Assembly: GCA_964348685.1 (NCBI GenBank)
Contig: CAYGDM010000056.1
Span: 1 to 7,199 of the forward strand
DNA: 7,199 nt
Reading direction: 5' to 3'
From: DALYDP01 sp964348685
Lineage (GTDB): Bacteria > Patescibacteriota > Gracilibacteria > Peribacterales > Peribacteraceae
Under the pieces are notes generated by a model. It was not told the DNA's origin, ran no database searches, and was given only the letters and a program-made list of their open reading frames with translations. Within the stretch, counting starts at the first letter, position 1. The number at the start of each line of letters is the position of its first letter. Of the stretch, positions 5,837 to 7,199 are shown piece after piece. A program made the translations under genes and the position numbers.

Positions 5837-7199
5837 CATTTTCCCGCCTCGCCGCAGGCATTGCCCTGGTAACGCTCCTCGCGTCGAACGGTGCGGCGTA
5901 CGCGCAAATCGAGACGTTGCAACCCGTGCAGGAAGCGCAGCAAGCCGGCACGAACGAAGAAGTCATTCAAATAAAACTCGGCGACATCCTCGAGATCGCC
6001 GCGGACCCCGGCGTCGACGGAGCCGCGGTTTCGTGGATCCTCACGCAGGAACGCGTCTTCGTGGAAGCGGGCCGCGAACGCATTTTCCGCTACCGCTTCG
6101 TGCAGGAAAAAACGTACACACTCCGCGCGGACGTGCTTCTGCCGGGAGGCACGGAACGCCGCCAGCGCGCGTTCGCCATCGAAATCCTTCCGCAGGACGG
6201 CCTCGGCGACGGCGCAACGTTCGCCGCGGGTACCGGCGCTGCCCTCGCTGCAACGCTGCCGATCCCCGATCCGAACGGACGCGTCATCCTGACACCCGAC
6301 CAGCAGCTCGTGAAACTCGTGCCGCTTCGATCGGACGTCACCCCGCTCGCGGTCGATTTCGACACGTCGCGCGACACGGACGCCGACGGCAACCCGGCAA
6401 ACGACATCGACAACACCGACACCTACTTCCACTCGTTCAACCGCCCCCTGTGGATCTGGTACGCGCGACCGCTGAACCAAGTCGAACTGACGGTCACCGG
6501 CATCCCGACGGGCACTTCTCCTCTCGTGCAGCGCATCGACGTACTCAGCGAAGAGGCGGCACGCAACCAGGGCGTTCTCACGAGCCCGGTGAACATCATG
6601 GTCCAGCAAATCGACGAACGAACCTACGGCTTCATGCCGCAGCTCGTGCAAAACGTCGCGGACGGAACCCCTCTCCTCTATGAGTGGGAATTCGGCGACG
6701 GCGGCAAGAGCCTCGAGACGAACCCGACGTACACGTACGCGACCGGCGGCACCTATACCGTGTCGCTCCACGTCCGCGACCTGCAAACAGGCAACATGAT
6801 CGGGGAAACGGAGACATTCGTCGTGCCGACGTCGGTCGACCCGATCGATGAACCGATCGACGAGCCCATCGATGAACCCATCGACGAGCCCATCGATGAA
6901 CCCGCGGGCGAATCGTTGCAGTGGGGGCGCATCTTGCTTATCGGCGGCATCTTCGTCGGGTCCATTCTCATCGGCATCATCATCGTCTGGCTGCTCTCGT
7001 TCCTCCGTCGCTCCCGCAAGCTTGAGGAAACGCTCGAATCGATGGAGCAAGCCGTGATCCCCGCTGCCGGGCAAACGCCGCCGCCACTCGCCATCAAGAG
7101 CAAACAGCCGACGTCCCCCGTGGCGGCCGATAAACAGCCCGCCGCAGCACAGCAAAAAATCATCGACGCTGAAATCAGTGCAGCAGCGCCGGTGAAGAC
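5833..7199 (+). CDS. Exported PKD-domain single-pass membrane protein, likely type IV secretion-associated (partial)
   Basis: 455 complete residues are visible, and the gene leaves the window. A signal peptide (1-24, cleavage after AYA) is followed by an Ig-like strand-rich segment (about 45-120). A middle segment (about 145-240) carries the Asp-rich DTDADGNPANDID (181-193), which resembles calcium-binding loops. A PKD domain (about 245-332) has the signature YEWEFGDG (283-290) and NPTYTYATGGTYTVSLHVRD (297-316). Five PIDE tetrapeptides (337-356) link it to one membrane helix (about 367-390). RRSRK (392-396) is consistent with a cytoplasmic tail after it, and that tail is rich in Ala, Pro and Gln. 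PKD domains usually mediate extracellular protein-protein contacts. The 4-base ATGA overlap with the pilin gene indicates coupled translation and a shared function. I infer a surface or stalk component of the pilus apparatus. No specific family name is recognised, and an adhesin is an alternative. Confidence 0.85.
   Translation, partial: MTFSRLAAGIALVTLLASNGAAYAQIETLQPVQEAQQAGTNEEVIQIKLGDILEIAADPGVDGAAVSWILTQERVFVEAGRERIFRYRFVQEKTYTLRADVLLPGGTERRQRAFAIEILPQDGLGDGATFAAGTGAALAATLPIPDPNGRVILTPDQQLVKLVPLRSDVTPLAVDFDTSRDTDADGNPANDIDNTDTYFHSFNRPLWIWYARPLNQVELTVTGIPTGTSPLVQRIDVLSEEAARNQGVLTSPVNIMVQQIDERTYGFMPQLVQNVADGTPLLYEWEFGDGGKSLETNPTYTYATGGTYTVSLHVRDLQTGNMIGETETFVVPTSVDPIDEPIDEPIDEPIDEPIDEPAGESLQWGRILLIGGIFVGSILIGIIIVWLLSFLRRSRKLEETLESMEQAVIPAAGQTPPPLAIKSKQPTSPVAADKQPAAAQQKIIDAEISAAAPVK
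6841..6900 (+). repeat. Tandem PIDE-coding repeat, five 12-base units
   Basis: Five 12-base units each encode Pro-Ile-Asp-Glu. Codons alternate between GAT GAA (units 1, 3, 5) and GAC GAG (units 2, 4), so the true DNA period is 24 bases, present about 2.5 times. The proline codon is CCG in units 1-2 and CCC in units 3-5. The array codes for a stiff acidic linker between the PKD domain and the membrane helix. It is likely to vary in length by slippage or unequal recombination. Confidence 0.9.

Noticed and set aside
5431..7155. 574-codon open frame on the minus strand opposite the pilin and PKD genes
   Set aside because: Its translation is rich in Arg, Asp and His with no domain, and it lies opposite two genes with clear signal peptides, membrane helices and a PKD signature. 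It is a high-GC shadow frame.

Overview
The window reads as a GC-rich bacterial chromosome segment, most likely from the candidate phyla radiation (Patescibacteria). That assignment is an inference from three things. The partial ATPase at the left edge has an architecture I associate with CPR genomes: two N-terminal membrane helices, a long unfamiliar domain, an ELAGLFHFP segment, then a VirD4/TraD-like P-loop. At the right edge a small VirB2-like two-helix pilin overlaps the gene for a PKD-domain membrane protein. The cell-wall proteins between them have unusual domain combinations. TGA is used as a normal stop (three genes), so the UGA=Gly code of Gracilibacteria/SR1 does not apply. A more precise lineage cannot be read from the sequence.

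Layout: four genes on the minus strand fill positions 1-5395, and two genes on the plus strand fill 5447-7199. Going leftward from the divergent point near 5400-5446, the minus-strand genes are an M24 metallopeptidase (Xaa-Pro dipeptidase/aminopeptidase-like), an exported 3D-domain protein with three peptidoglycan-binding repeats, an exported RlpA-type double-psi beta-barrel protein with an S-layer-homology-like N-terminus, and a VirD4/TraD-like ATPase whose C-terminus lies beyond the window. Rightward are the VirB2-like pilin and, overlapping it by 4 bases (ATGA), an exported protein with Ig/PKD-like domains, a five-fold PIDE tetrapeptide linker, one membrane helix and a cytoplasmic tail that leaves the window. 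The longest gap between genes is 109 bases. I see no tRNA, rRNA, CRISPR array or insertion sequence.

How the genes may fit together (inference): pilin, PKD membrane protein and ATPase are parts of a type IV secretion-like envelope machine. The two exported wall-active proteins between them could open or remodel peptidoglycan for it, as VirB1 does in classical systems, or could serve general wall growth and division. The M24 peptidase looks like an ordinary cytoplasmic housekeeping enzyme.

Expression signals: good extended -10 elements (TGN-TATAAT) sit 28-33 bases upstream of the 3D-domain gene and the ATPase gene. Only the pilin has a clear Shine-Dalgarno sequence, and three of the six genes start with GTG.
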